The notes under the pieces: model-generated
Seen by the model: only the letters and a program-made list of their open reading frames with translations
Databases searched by the model: none
Told to the model about the DNA's origin: nothing
Position numbers and translations under genes: made by a program
Shown here: positions 9,220 to 18,849 of the stretch, piece after piece
Layout: every line of letters starts with the position of its first letter
How positions within the stretch are numbered: position 1 is the first letter of the stretch
Assembly: GCF_002505485.1 (NCBI RefSeq)
Contig: NZ_DAVG01000114.1
Span: 38,379 to 102,378, forward strand
Direction of reading: 5' to 3'
DNA length: 64,000 nt
DNA from: Methanosarcina sp. UBA5
GTDB taxonomy: Archaea; Halobacteriota; Methanosarcinia; Methanosarcinales; Methanosarcinaceae

Positions 9220-9283
9220 TTTCTACTACTTTTTTATTTTTCCTTTAAAAGTTTGATTTTTTTTTCAAAGAGTCCGTCTTATA

Positions 9284-9398
9284 TAGGACTCATGCATTTG
9301 AGTCAAAAAATCAAGTACAATAGACGTTTTTGCTAAATCTGTATTTTAGGCAATAAAAGGTTTAATGTATTGATTCCCATTTCAGCCACATAAGTCCT
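9284..9398 (-). mobile_element. MITE-like element, copy A (diverged)
   Basis: A ~115-bp element ending in inverted TAGGACT/AGTCCT tips. Its reverse complement aligns along its length with copy B at 14467-14584, for example TTGCCTAAAATA, then ACGTCTATTGTRCTTG. It is the most diverged of three copies and carries no open frame. The rest of 9220-10471 is AT-rich and shows no gene; it does have two short direct repeats of a CCATTATTTCYACTGGAA type (9423 and 9721). Confidence 0.8.
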
Positions 9399-10471
9399 GC
9401 TTTTAATTCTTCTAAGAGAGACCCCATTATTTCTACTGGAAACTTCCATGGGTTAATTTTTTATTACTATTGATTATTTCATTTTTTTTCTTTTTATTTC
9501 ATTTCTATATACTTTTTCAATTTGCCCTATGAGTTTTAGTTTTTATGTGAAAACGATCCTGTTTTCTTTTCTGATTTGATTTTTAAAAGTTCTGGAGCAC
9601 TTTTCTATCCAACTCTATCTCTTATAACTCATTTACAATTCGCTTACTGTGTTCAAATATTTGTTTTCTTTCTCGCATTCATTCTCATATTTTTATTTTC
9701 GTTCTTGGAAATTTCAGTACTCCATTATTTCCACTGGAATCTATGGGTTAACAGCCGGTTTTTCCTGGAGTATATACATACACCTGAGTTAAATTCAGGC
9801 TTTTTCAAGCAAACGCAAAAATGTCTCAAAAAGTGTTATGCCGTGTAAAAAATACTTTTTCTTATTCTACATTTTTTCATTTATCATTCGATCCTGCGTA
9901 TAGCGCGTGGGATGATTTTGGGTTAATTTGCTCTTGTAATGTTCCTGAGAATTATTTGTTAAATTATTACTTTCAGGGGCGTAGAATAAAAAGAAATAAA
10001 ACTGTGACTTTTAAGACGGTAACTTCAAAAAAGAAAATCAAATTCTGAGAACGAACAAAGAAACTTTAAAAAGAGACCTTACATATTTGATTTTGAAAAG
10101 AAAATTCAACTTAGATAGATTTTAAAAGGTTAGCAGCTTAAAATACAGATATCGAGTAAAGTTTTGGAAATGACAAGAAATGAATAATATTAGTGAGTCC
10201 AGGGCATGAAATTTAAAGTTTTTAACCCGGAGTTTTTTCTTTTTGAGATCTATTAAGTCTTACTCACGCCCCTTATTATATTCATTATGTGTATTTATCT
10301 ATAATTTTGGAGATGGCATCTCTATAAAAAATTGTAACCCGTTCATTTCCACTGGAAAGAGTGAAATTGGACCCCCCTTACCTTCTTCTTTCGGTCTGAT
10401 TTTAAATTTCACTTTTATTTCCGGGTAAACTTTAGCTTTTATTTTTACATCAGGCTTTTTAACCTTCAGGC

Positions 10472-11278
10472 TTACCTTCCCAACTTCGATAATTCTTCCG
10501 CGCTTACGCCCTCGTGAACTACTTTTGCAATTCTTCGGACAAGGCCTGTAGGGTCCTGGGCCTGGAAAACATTTCTTCCTATGGCAACGCCCTTTCCTCC
10601 GGCTTCGAGAGACCCTTCGATCATTTCCAGCAATTCCTGTTCAGAATCCATCTTCGGACCGCCTGCGATGATTACGGGTACAGGGCATCCTTCAACTACC
10701 TCTTTAAAAGTTTCAGGGCTTCCGGTATAGTTTGTTTTGATTATATCGGCTCCAAGTTCGGCTCCAATTCGGGCCGCATGCTTTACGACATCCACATCAT
10801 ATTCAGAGCGGACCTTTTTTCCGCGCGGGTACATCATTGCAAGGAGCGGTATTCCCCATTCGTCGCACTTTCCTGCCACGTATCCTAGTCCCTGTAGCAT
10901 CTCGTACTCATCTTCAGCCCCGACATTCACATGAACCGATACAGCATCAGCTCCGACTTTTATAGCCTCTTCTACGGTTGTTACCAGAACCTTATGGTTT
11001 GGATCAGGAGCAAGGGAAGTTGAAGCTGAAAGATGTATTATAAGACCAACATCATGCCCGTATCCACGGTGTCCGTATTTTGCAAGCCCCATGTGCCCGA
11101 GTACGGCATTTGCCCCGCCTTCTGCAACCTTGTTTACAGTTTCCTGAAGGTTTTTAAGTCCTTCAATCGGACCTGCACCAACTCCGTGGTCCATAGGAAT
11201 AATAATAGCATTGCCGGTATTTCGATTGAATATACGCTCCATCCGTACAGATTTACCTATAATGTTCATAGCCTGCAT
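10472..11278 (-). CDS. aroA': 2-amino-3,7-dideoxy-D-threo-hept-6-ulosonate synthase
   Basis: A 268-residue class I aldolase-like enzyme of the DeoC/FbaB family. In archaea lacking the usual DAHP route, this ADH synthase joins 6-deoxy-5-ketofructose 1-phosphate with aspartate semialdehyde to start aromatic amino acid biosynthesis. Family marks are IIPMDHGVGAGPIEGL (residues 26-41), LAMMYPRGK, and the Schiff-base lysine K181 in DIIKTNYTG. Fructose-bisphosphate aldolase is the main alternative, but the sequence matches the ADH-synthase group. The start may be 11278 or the ATG at 11269; a TATA-like run (TATATATTA) only ~20-25 bases upstream suggests a leaderless or near-leaderless message. Confidence 0.88.
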   Translation of the reverse strand: MQAMNIIGKSVRMERIFNRNTGNAIIIPMDHGVGAGPIEGLKNLQETVNKVAEGGANAVLGHMGLAKYGHRGYGHDVGLIIHLSASTSLAPDPNHKVLVTTVEEAIKVGADAVSVHVNVGAEDEYEMLQGLGYVAGKCDEWGIPLLAMMYPRGKKVRSEYDVDVVKHAARIGAELGADIIKTNYTGSPETFKEVVEGCPVPVIIAGGPKMDSEQELLEMIEGSLEAGGKGVAIGRNVFQAQDPTGLVRRIAKVVHEGVSAEELSKLGR

Positions 11279-11396
11279 ATTACGAATCAGATAATATATA
11301 CTTTATTGGTATATTTCCTAAGAACTCAAATATCAAATTTTCTTCTATTTACTTTTTTAAAACTCTTTTTTCACTAATGAAAGGTTGAAAAAACTT

Positions 11397-11470
11397 CAAA
11401 ATATAAAATAAAGCTTAAAAACTGTAAAATAAAGCTTAAAAAACATAAAATAAAACTTAAAAAATATTGA
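11397..11470 (-). repeat. ~20-bp AT-rich tandem repeat
   Basis: Three to four imperfect units of an AAAATAAAGCTTAAAAAC type lie between the ADH synthase and dUTPase genes, upstream of the former. They generate a low-complexity open frame that is not a gene. Confidence 0.7.
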
Positions 11471-11518
11471 GTAAAGTTCAAAGAGCTTTTAAAAAATCCT
11501 AGAAAAGTCTTTGAGGCC

Positions 11519-12034
11519 TTATTCTGTATTTTCGTTTTGGTAGATTCCTGAATACCCTTCTTCCACTTTCGCATCCAGGGTATAGAATAAAAGCTGCATA
11601 ATTCGGGCGTCTTTCTTCAGCTTGAAGCCTGCCGAGTTGTAGACTACCAGCATTGACTCGCTGCGACCCCTGTACCCTGCATCCCATACCGCGGTTTCAA
11701 GGGTAGCTCCACAGCGAATAAGGGTTGACCGTGGCTTTGCAATCGCAGCCAGGTTCATGGGAATATTTACGATTTCATTAAATAATACTTTATAGATTCC
11801 CTTGGATAAGTAAATCCAACCATCACTCCCGAATTCAAGAGTTTTTCCATCTGGAAGCTTTCTTTCAGAATTGTCAAAATCTACAGCTCCAGAACCTTCT
11901 ATTGTTTTTATCTCTTTGAGGGTAAGTTCAAGTCCGTTAGGCTGGATCTGGGTTTCTATATCAACGGCGTTTTCAAGCAAAGAGGGCTTTGCCTTTATAA
12001 GTTTTCTCAGTTCTGTGCTGGATAGAAGCGTCAT
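11519..12034 (-). CDS. Archaeal dUTPase / dCTP deaminase-like protein
   Basis: A 171-residue member of the trimeric dUTPase/Dcd superfamily. The conserved motifs are KPRSTLIRCG (motif 2, near residue 100), the substrate-site WDAGYRGR (motif 3, near 117), and the C-terminal IMQLLFYTLD followed by GYSGIYQ (motif 5). It should remove dUTP, or deaminate dCTP, and so keep uracil out of DNA; the archaeal subgroup is bifunctional in some species and the sequence alone does not settle which. No operon partner is seen. This fits the deaminated-base repair theme of genes at 28 and 59 kb. Confidence 0.87.
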   Translation of the reverse strand: MTLLSSTELRKLIKAKPSLLENAVDIETQIQPNGLELTLKEIKTIEGSGAVDFDNSERKLPDGKTLEFGSDGWIYLSKGIYKVLFNEIVNIPMNLAAIAKPRSTLIRCGATLETAVWDAGYRGRSESMLVVYNSAGFKLKKDARIMQLLFYTLDAKVEEGYSGIYQNENTE

Positions 12035-12239
12035 CGGAAATGTAATTGAAAAGATTCTTTATTACTGTTTCGGATTCCCTCTTTCTGAAGTTTCTCTTTT
12101 CCTGTCTTTATTTTTTATTATATCATTAATATTATTCTCTTTTCTATTTTAGACGGGTATTTATGAAAAGGTTTATTGTTCTCAGGTAATAACCACACCT
12201 GTCGAGATTTTCATATTAATAATCAATTGGGTTTGATAA

Positions 12240-14426
12240 ATGGCTTATGAGAGGCTTCTAATGATAGCAAAAAGACCTACTGCATACATTATTTTCTCTG
12301 TGTTTTTTATATTCTTATTAACAGGCTGTGCCCTGGCTGCCACGGACAGAATGCAAGGTATTTCCACAGAAGAGACCTCATGGAACTACTCTCAGGAAAT
12401 TTTGATCACTGAGAACGCCGGTAAAACTCTACAAGGGTATCCTATCCTTGTTCGTTTAAACTCTTCGAATTTTAATTTTTCAAAGGCAAAAAGTGACGGT
12501 TCAGACATTCGATTCTCTTCCGAGAATAAAACACTTAATTATTGGATTGAGACTTGGAAGCCTGAAAATGAGGAAGCTCTTATCTGGGTCAGGCTTCCAT
12601 CTCTCTCTGCAAACCAAACCACTAAAATCCTCATGAGGTATGGAAACCCCGGAGCTGAAGCTGTGAGTAGTGGAGAGAATACATTTGACTTTTTTGATGA
12701 TTTCGAGGGCAACAGCCTTAACGAGTTTCGTTGGAATGTTGAAAATGAAGGAGGAGGCCTGGTTGAAGTTAAAAATGGAATATGTAACGTTTCAGCTCCG
12801 AGTCCTCATGTTCATGATTTCTCTATGGTTTACAGCAAAAACAATTTTAACATCAATTCTATGTTTGTGGTCAAAAGAATGAAGGTTACCACAGGTGAGG
12901 ATGATAGAGGGCCTTCACTGCAGCAAGGTTTTGTAGACCAGATTGACAGCAGAAGCAATGAAATCAAACATGAGACCGAATTTGCTAATGAAAGCCGAGT
13001 GGGCCTGGAAACAATTTACGAGAAGCAAAAGAGCACTTTCTATGATCTTACTGATGTTAGTGTTCCTGAAGGAGAATGGTATGTCTCAGGAATTGCCTGG
13101 TATGAAGAGAGCAATGCTCCCAAAGTATCCTGGTTTAAAAATGGTATCCGCGACTCTAAAATGGATTTTGCCTCTAATGATTCCGTAACCAATCTCCCGA
13201 TGCATATTTATCTATATGCTGCTTCTTACAAGGATTCCTCAAAAAACACAGGCTGTATGGCAGTTGATTATGCGCTGGTTCGAAAATTTGTAGGAACCGA
13301 ACCAATGGTCAAGGTTATCTCAGCTCAGGGAGAAAATAGAATTTCTTTAGAAAATGGTTCCGTAAATAACTCTAAAGACTTTTCTGTAAACAATTCTAAA
13401 AGTGATTCTCTAAACAATTCTAAGAGTGAATCTGTAAATAATTCTGAAAATGTCTCTGAAAATAAATCTGAGGACATTTCCGAGCCTGGGTCCAAGTTGA
13501 ATTCTGAGACCTCTACTTTCGAAGGAGCGGCGCAGGTGCAGGAAAATCTGAGCCAGAATGATACCAGTGCCTCAGAGTCTAAATTCCCTAAATACAATGT
13601 CGAGATTTCCGGAATCAAGCTTTCTTCCCCTTACAATTTCGATTTCTCTACACTTACAAAAGAGCTCAACTCTTCAGGCATAAATACGATTTTTCTCAGT
13701 GTAAACAGCGAAGATATATGGCAATACGAGCGCTTTGTGAAAATGGCTCATGAAAATGGAATTTCCGTACATGCCGTGCTCCTGGAAGATGTAAATTGCA
13801 CAAAAAAAGGAGCTGGTAACCTCTGCCAGAATACTCTGGACGCAGTACTTGATTATAATGAAAAGTCCCTTGCTCCCTTTGATGGGGTCGATATATACGT
13901 AAACTCTTCTGCCTGGGAAAGCCCTGAAGAAAGCGCGATCGATTACAGGAAGCTGTTTGAAACCGCCAATAAAAAGGCCGAAGAAAACGTATCCATCTCA
14001 GCAAGCCTTCCGCTTAATTATACTGCATCGCAAATCAAGGAAATCACTCCTTTTGTTGATTCCTTCGTTATCAGGGCTTATCCCGGCGAAACTGAAGAGC
14101 TTAACACCGTTTCAGGTATTGTTGACGTCGTTGCCCTCGAAATGGGAGAGATAAGAGGCGCTGGTTCAAGAGGAATAATAGAAATTTCTGTGAAAGAAGG
14201 CTTTAAGGATAAGTATTCAATACAGCAGCTTTTTGCCGGCCTCGCAGATTATTATTCAGATGATTCGGCTTTCCTAGGAGTCTCGGTTTTCAACTGCGAT
14301 ACCTATAAAGAACTGCCTCAAACACAGCCAGAAGAGAAGGAGTCTCCAATTCCTGGATTTAACGTCCTCTCAGTGATTCTTGCGGGGCTTGGAGCTTTTT
14401 TCTTCTTAAAAGTAAAGAGAAATTAA
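12240..14426 (+). CDS. DUF2341 surface protein with PGF-type C-terminal anchor
   Basis: A 728-residue exported protein. Residues 12-35 are a signal peptide (IIFSVFFIFLLTGCALAA), which also contains a lipobox-like LTGC. Residues 48-150 are a DUF2341 domain (jelly-roll, ending in DFFDDFEG), followed by a beta-rich concanavalin-like part to about 365. Residues 370-440 are a low-complexity linker built from NNSKSxSx repeats, rich in Asn-Ser glycosylation sites. Residues 450-695 look like a TIM-barrel glycosidase-like domain (SSGINTIFLSVNSEDIW, PFDGVDIYVNSS). The end is an IPGF motif, a hydrophobic helix and KVKRN, as in archaeosortase-processed PGF-CTERM proteins. The ligand is unknown. Confidence 0.8.
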   Translation: MAYERLLMIAKRPTAYIIFSVFFIFLLTGCALAATDRMQGISTEETSWNYSQEILITENAGKTLQGYPILVRLNSSNFNFSKAKSDGSDIRFSSENKTLNYWIETWKPENEEALIWVRLPSLSANQTTKILMRYGNPGAEAVSSGENTFDFFDDFEGNSLNEFRWNVENEGGGLVEVKNGICNVSAPSPHVHDFSMVYSKNNFNINSMFVVKRMKVTTGEDDRGPSLQQGFVDQIDSRSNEIKHETEFANESRVGLETIYEKQKSTFYDLTDVSVPEGEWYVSGIAWYEESNAPKVSWFKNGIRDSKMDFASNDSVTNLPMHIYLYAASYKDSSKNTGCMAVDYALVRKFVGTEPMVKVISAQGENRISLENGSVNNSKDFSVNNSKSDSLNNSKSESVNNSENVSENKSEDISEPGSKLNSETSTFEGAAQVQENLSQNDTSASESKFPKYNVEISGIKLSSPYNFDFSTLTKELNSSGINTIFLSVNSEDIWQYERFVKMAHENGISVHAVLLEDVNCTKKGAGNLCQNTLDAVLDYNEKSLAPFDGVDIYVNSSAWESPEESAIDYRKLFETANKKAEENVSISASLPLNYTASQIKEITPFVDSFVIRAYPGETEELNTVSGIVDVVALEMGEIRGAGSRGIIEISVKEGFKDKYSIQQLFAGLADYYSDDSAFLGVSVFNCDTYKELPQTQPEEKESPIPGFNVLSVILAGLGAFFFLKVKRN

Positions 14427-14466
14427 GAGCCTATATAAAAGTCAGTAATGCATGTTGAAAAGTTAC

Positions 14467-14584
14467 TAGGACTTACGCAGTTGAACTGAGAAATCAATAG
14501 TACTAAACCTTCAACTGCCTAAAATATGTATTTAGACGTAGCGTCTATTGTGCTTGGTTTTTCACCTCCAATGTGTAAGTCCTA
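14467..14584 (+). mobile_element. MITE-like element, copy B
   Basis: 118 bp with inverted tips: TAGGACTTAC at the left and GTAAGTCCTA at the right. It contains GAACTGAGAAATCAATAG and AAACCTTCAACTG, both also present in inverted copy C at 16061-16178. It carries no open frame, so any movement would need a transposase encoded elsewhere. The remainder of 14427-14846 shows no gene. Confidence 0.88.
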
Positions 14585-14846
14585 ACCTCATCATTAAGGT
14601 ATTCTCCCAGAATACCTTTTCCAGTAACCTTTCAGTGTGTAAGTTTTCAAAAAAAGCAGGAAGTAGGTTCGTCAAATACATAAGCAATAAGGTTATGACG
14701 ATCAAGATGAGTTGCGGATTCAGAGATGGGTGAGAGTCATCAAGGTAAGATTGGAGGAGATTTTACAAAATTCATTATGAGATGAACTTTTAAAAAAGAA
14801 TATATTGTAGAAGTTTATTGGAAAAAATAAGATGATAACCATCAAG

Positions 14847-15029
14847 TCATATTATTTCGCGACTTATCGGTGTAACTGAAAACCAGCGTACATTTCGAAG
14901 TGGAATATGTCGGTTTTTGTTGTCATTCAACATCATCCATAGAAGATCTAAACCAAATCTAACTTCTGTGCAGTCAAATGACTCATAATAACCATCCATC
15001 CACCTGACATTTACTTTTATATTAGTCAT
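14847..15029 (-). CDS. Small conserved-looking protein, 60 residues
   Basis: No recognised family. It starts at the internal ATG at 15029 (MTNIKVNVRWMDG), because GAGG lies 9 bases ahead and this ATG overlaps the stop of the upstream small gene, as in translational coupling. The sequence is compact with alternating strands and a helix (DLLWMMLND) and ends in a strand with NVRWFSV; the repeated VRW pattern and balanced composition suggest a real folded protein. No membrane segment or cofactor motif. Function unknown. Confidence 0.55.
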   Translation of the reverse strand: MTNIKVNVRWMDGYYESFDCTEVRFGLDLLWMMLNDNKNRHIPLRNVRWFSVTPISREII

Positions 15030-15186
15030 ATAGCCGAACCTCCTTATCACATTCTTTTATAGCATCAATAAGCAGGAAACCATTGATGATAATCCAACAA
15101 ATTAGTGAAGCAGCCAAGTTACTTACATTATTAACTTGTACTGTGTAAAGTCCATATTCATTTAGAGATACTTTTATGAGTTGCAT
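15022..15186 (-). CDS. Small hydrophobic protein, 54 residues
   Basis: No recognised family. From the ATG at 15186 (MQLIKVSLNEYG) it has a beta-like N-terminus and one hydrophobic stretch, LAASLICWIIINGFLLI, that could be a membrane helix. Its stop codon overlaps the start of the next small gene, which supports both as a coupled pair. A TTG at 15243 would extend it by 19 residues. Function unknown; the pair sits between two MITE-like copies. Confidence 0.45.
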   Translation of the reverse strand: MQLIKVSLNEYGLYTVQVNNVSNLAASLICWIIINGFLLIDAIKECDKEVRLYD

Positions 15187-15299
15187 TTTCCAGTAGATAT
15201 GGAAAGGAAAAGAATCTGCCACTCTAACTATATTGAAATCCAAGTAAAAACCTGGACGTCGACAAATTTCGATATTGTTCTTCTGTTGAATTTATGTTT

Positions 15300-15545
15300 T
15301 TATTTCATCATTTCTTGTACCTTTCGAATGTCAGCTATAGCTTTTTTCTTTAACTCGGTCATCTTTTCCTCATTAATTATTTCATTTTCCATCCATTGCG
15401 TTAGTATCTCCATTCTCATTACCATAACTTTCTTTTTCTGTTCTTCAGTTAGAAGTCCCCACATTTCAGTCATAAGTTCCACAATAGCAGGCATCGCTCC
15501 AGCATGCGTCATTGTGTGCGTTCCCATTGAATGTCCTTTGTCCAT
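15300..15545 (-). CDS. Small helical protein, 81 residues
   Basis: No family I can name. The N-terminus is rich in His and Met (residues 1-17 include HSMGTHTMTHAGAM). The rest is strongly helical and Met/Lys/Glu-rich, with a LTEEQKKKVMVMRM segment like the LTxxQ helices of CpxP/Spy-type periplasmic proteins, but no signal peptide is present. The His/Met-rich start could bind a metal. The ATG has AAGGGGT upstream. It may belong with the two small genes downstream, about 115 bases away. Confidence 0.55.
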   Translation of the reverse strand: MDKGHSMGTHTMTHAGAMPAIVELMTEMWGLLTEEQKKKVMVMRMEILTQWMENEIINEEKMTELKKKAIADIRKVQEMMK

Positions 15546-16060
15546 GTTTACCTACCCCTTTAATGATATTCATAAAACAAAATTTTGATAATTTCTGCGA
15601 TACAATTATTATTTTTAGAGACTTTTTTATCTCTTCTGGAACCACCAAACTTTACCATCGATCCCACTAGCGATTGACTGCAATCAATCAAAAGTGCAGA
15701 AAATAATAGAAAGTCTCGATTTCAAATTGTACCACCTGATGATTAGTATTCAAGGAATATAATATTAGAAGAAAAATAAATACGAAATGAGTAATAATTA
15801 AGTTGATCCCAAAACTCAAAACTACTCCTTAAATCTCAAATGTAGTTAATCAATCGAGTTTCGGATCTCAAAAAAGGTCTGGAAACTGATATTGATGTAG
15901 CAATTATGTTGGTTTTGGGATGGTCTCATTAAAAAAGTCAAAAATCATAGTATGCCTGACTCAAAAGAATAAGGCTGCTCGGAAGAGAAGTTTATATTAT
16001 GGCAAACCTTTGAGCAGAAACTTAATTTCCAAAAATATATCTATCCATATTCTTCAATCT

Positions 16061-16178
16061 TAGGACTTACGTACTTGAAGTACAAAATCAAGCACTTTCG
16101 GCATTGTGACTTGTTTAGTGTTTTAGACAGTTGAAGGTTTAATGCTATTGATTTCTCAGTTCAACCGTATAAGTCCTA
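16061..16178 (-). mobile_element. MITE-like element, copy C
   Basis: 118 bp with inverted tips TAGGACTTAC and TAAGTCCTA, in the opposite orientation to copy B; its reverse complement matches copy B closely over the first half (TTGAACTGAGAAATCAATAG, AAACCTTCAACTG). It has no open frame. It lies in the long gene-free stretch 15546-16665, where I see nothing else. Confidence 0.88.
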
Positions 16179-16665
16179 TCCTAGACAAAGATCTTTTTTG
16201 AGAATTAGTAATAAGTTGTTTTATATTCGATAATTTATATAATTATATACACATATTTGCCTTTAGTCGAATGTGAAATGGAAAATTGAATTGTTATAAT
16301 AAAAGAAATCCGATCTCAAAGAGACATTGATTGTGGATATTTGCTGCAGCCGCATTGAACCGGTGCTTTAAATGAAAGAAGCAATGCACTCCAGTCAGCT
16401 CCGGTAACAAAGTTTCTTCCCAAATACGAATTAATAGAGGGTGAGCTTGTACACATTCAATAAATTATATCAGTGCATTTTCCAAACAGGAGAACTTCCT
16501 TCTTTGTAGGGAAAGGCAATTTTCTCTTTGGCTCTGGTTTGTTTTATATGTACAAAAATATTCTGGAAGAAAAATCCTGTGATTCAGGATGAATAAATCT
16601 CTTTAACTGAGCCTATACCTGTATCTGGAGCAGGCATAGTGATAAGGCCCAAATGAATAAAGGAG

Positions 16666-17223
16666 ATGGAATATATGGAGCAACCAATTGGTACTGGGTC
16701 CAAAACGGAGTTAGAAGTATCGCAAGCACCCTGGTGGTCTATACTTCTGGAAGGGATTATTGCTATTGTTATAGGTATATTCCTCTTATACGAGCCTATA
16801 GCAACTACTATTCTGTTAATACAACTCCTGGCCATTTTCTGGCTAGCAGAAGGAATTGTTGCTGTAATAGGAGCGCTGATATTTACGAAGGACGGGAAAT
16901 GGAAGCTGCTTTCAGGCATTCTGAGCATTATTGCAGGAGTTGTCATACTAATGTACCCTATCATCAGTCCTTACATAGTTCTTAAGCTCCTCATTGTCTT
17001 CATAGGAGCATTAGCTATTATCAACGGTGCTGTGGTACTTACCTCAGCACTTAAAGGAGGGGGGTGGGGTACGGGTATTCTTGGCGCTCTTACCATAATC
17101 CTTGGTTTGCTTCTGCTGACTAACTCTCTGGCAGGAGTCCTGATCCTACCCTGGATATTCGGATTTTTCCTTATTATCGGGGGAATTGGAGCAGTTGTCT
17201 GGGGAATAAAAATACGAGCCTGA
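16666..17223 (+). CDS. HdeD-family (DUF308) membrane protein
   Basis: A 185-residue integral membrane protein with about six hydrophobic helices in three pairs, for example SILLEGIIAIVIGIFLLYEP and the glycine-rich pair ending in WGIKIRA. The repeated GIxAIVxGIxLL pattern is typical of DUF308, the HdeD acid-resistance family. In bacteria HdeD helps acid resistance at high cell density; its role in archaea is unknown. An AAGGAGAT ribosome site lies just before the start. No operon partner. Confidence 0.85.
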   Translation: MEYMEQPIGTGSKTELEVSQAPWWSILLEGIIAIVIGIFLLYEPIATTILLIQLLAIFWLAEGIVAVIGALIFTKDGKWKLLSGILSIIAGVVILMYPIISPYIVLKLLIVFIGALAIINGAVVLTSALKGGGWGTGILGALTIILGLLLLTNSLAGVLILPWIFGFFLIIGGIGAVVWGIKIRA

Positions 17224-17358
17224 ATACGGAATTTTGCGGGAAAATTTTCCGAACTTCCACAAAAACTTATAAATTTTTTTGAATAAGAGAAATCTTTTTA
17301 TGTTAGTCAAACATTTATTCTTTTATTACATTGTTTAAAATTTGAACTTTTTAAACGT

Positions 17359-17982
17359 TTGAACGGGGGTTCTAGCATTAAAATTCTTGGATTGGTGGGT
17401 AGTCCTAATATTAATGGAAACACCGCAAAGCTTGTAAACGCAATTCTTGATGGAGCTACCGAAAACGGTGCAGAAAAAGTAATTTACAATTTAGCCTCTC
17501 TAAGTATTAAAGGCTGTGACGCCTGCTGCAGATGCCAGGAGTCAGGCTGCTGTGCAATAGACGATGACATGCAGGAACTTTACAAAGAGATCCAGGCTGC
17601 AGACACTGTTGTACTCGGCTCTCCTGTTTACATGTGGCAGATGACTGCCCAGACTAAACTCTTAATCGACCGCCTGACCGCCTTCTTAAGGCCTAACTTT
17701 TCGAGCAGGCTTGATAATAAAAAACTGATCCTTGTTTTTTCCCAGGGCAGTTCGGACAGGGATGCCTTCAAACCGTATTTTGAATACACAGCCGGACTTC
17801 TCTACTATCTCGGCTTTGATGTCTTGGAAACCGTTATTGCGGCGGGCACGGATAAGCTTGAAGTTTCATTCAGGCCCAAGCTGCTTGAAAAAGCAAAAGA
17901 GCTCGGAAAATTGGTCTCGACTTCCCCTCTTTCTGATCCTGAGTTCAGAAGAGCCGAGTCAAGCATGATTCCATTTCTCTGA
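17359..17982 (+). CDS. Iron-sulfur flavoprotein (Isf family)
   Basis: A 207-residue flavodoxin-like protein. The FMN phosphate loop is GSPNINGNT (residues 14-22), with the flavodoxin strand SPVYMWQMTAQTK further on. Between them C53, C56, C59 and C64 fit CX2CX2CX4C, the compact [4Fe-4S] motif of Methanosarcina iron-sulfur flavoprotein, which takes electrons from ferredoxin and may reduce O2 or H2O2. Two extra cysteines (C57, C65) sit in the same motif. The start is a TTG at 17359 since no upstream ATG is in frame. Nothing is clustered with it. Confidence 0.85.
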   Translation: MNGGSSIKILGLVGSPNINGNTAKLVNAILDGATENGAEKVIYNLASLSIKGCDACCRCQESGCCAIDDDMQELYKEIQAADTVVLGSPVYMWQMTAQTKLLIDRLTAFLRPNFSSRLDNKKLILVFSQGSSDRDAFKPYFEYTAGLLYYLGFDVLETVIAAGTDKLEVSFRPKLLEKAKELGKLVSTSPLSDPEFRRAESSMIPFL

Positions 17983-18083
17983 TTTTCTCGTCTTATTTTC
18001 TTTTTATTTTTGGTTTTTACTACTTTAACCTTTTTCACTCAATTTAAACTTTCTTTTTCCTTTTTAAACTTTATTTCATTCTT

Positions 18084-18606
18084 TCAAACTTCATAAAACT
18101 CGCCTGGGTATTCTACAATCCCTGCTGATCTTTCAAGCGTGCCTTCCTTTTATTCCAGTGTCATAAACGCTTCAACAGGTGCGCCGAAGGGATCTGTGAT
18201 TCCCTAGGCATTTGCCTGCCTAAACCCGAATTTCGGATACTATTCAGGATGCCCCAGCGCTATAATGGAATAGTATCCTAGCCGCTTGCAGGCTTTTATC
18301 ACTTCTCATATGAGTTCGCTTCCTATTCCCTGCCTCTGGAACTCAGGCAAGACTGCAACCGGGGCAAGTGAAATCGTCTCTTTTTCTATTCCTTCCTCTA
18401 ATTTGATTACTACAGGGAAAAAGAGAATATGCCCAGCTATTTTTCAGTCAACTTCAACTACGAGTGAAAATTTTGGAATAAATTTTGGTTTTTTCCTTAG
18501 ATTTTCAACGAGCTTTCCTTTATTGGGCCGCCCGAAGGCAAGATCGCTTACTTCGGTTATTGCCAGATAGTTAGAAGGATTTTCGAGGCGATTGTTCTTA
18601 CCATCA
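18084..18606 (-). pseudogene. Decayed GNAT acetyltransferase gene
   Basis: Reading the minus strand in one frame gives a GNAT N-acetyltransferase of the YhbS type: LAITEVSDLAFGRPNKGKLV, the acetyl-CoA loop VLPEFQRQGIGSELI, then YYSIIALGHPE and PKFGFRQANA, ending near EYPGEFYEV. Five in-frame stops interrupt it (two TGA, two TAG, one TAA). The start is also off-frame, with an ATG shifted just upstream. UAG could be read as pyrrolysine in this genus, but UGA and UAA cannot, so the gene is dead. Confidence 0.88.
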
Positions 18607-18849
18607 GCTTAAAAATCTGGATATACTTATCTGATACTTTTATTTGACAGTAAAAATCTTATCTCGAATTCGAGAAGGTTCTCAACAATTTTTATAAAAT
18701 TACCGATCTATACGCTTTTTTTAGCAGAATTTATATGTTTGAGAGATTCATTTAAAGAAAGTTTAAGGAAAAATGAATTTCATCTGAGTTTATAATTTTA
18801 CACTTCCCCCAACCTTTCCCTCTAAAATCTGTAAAACGGAGCTCCATTT

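Noticed and set aside
9576..10048. Two overlapping plus-strand frames of 75-90 codons
   Set aside because: Very Phe/Leu/Ser-rich from T-rich DNA, with no ribosome site or domain pattern.
10472..11278. Fructose-bisphosphate aldolase
   Set aside because: The family is similar, but the sequence follows the archaeal ADH synthase group; kept as the alternative.
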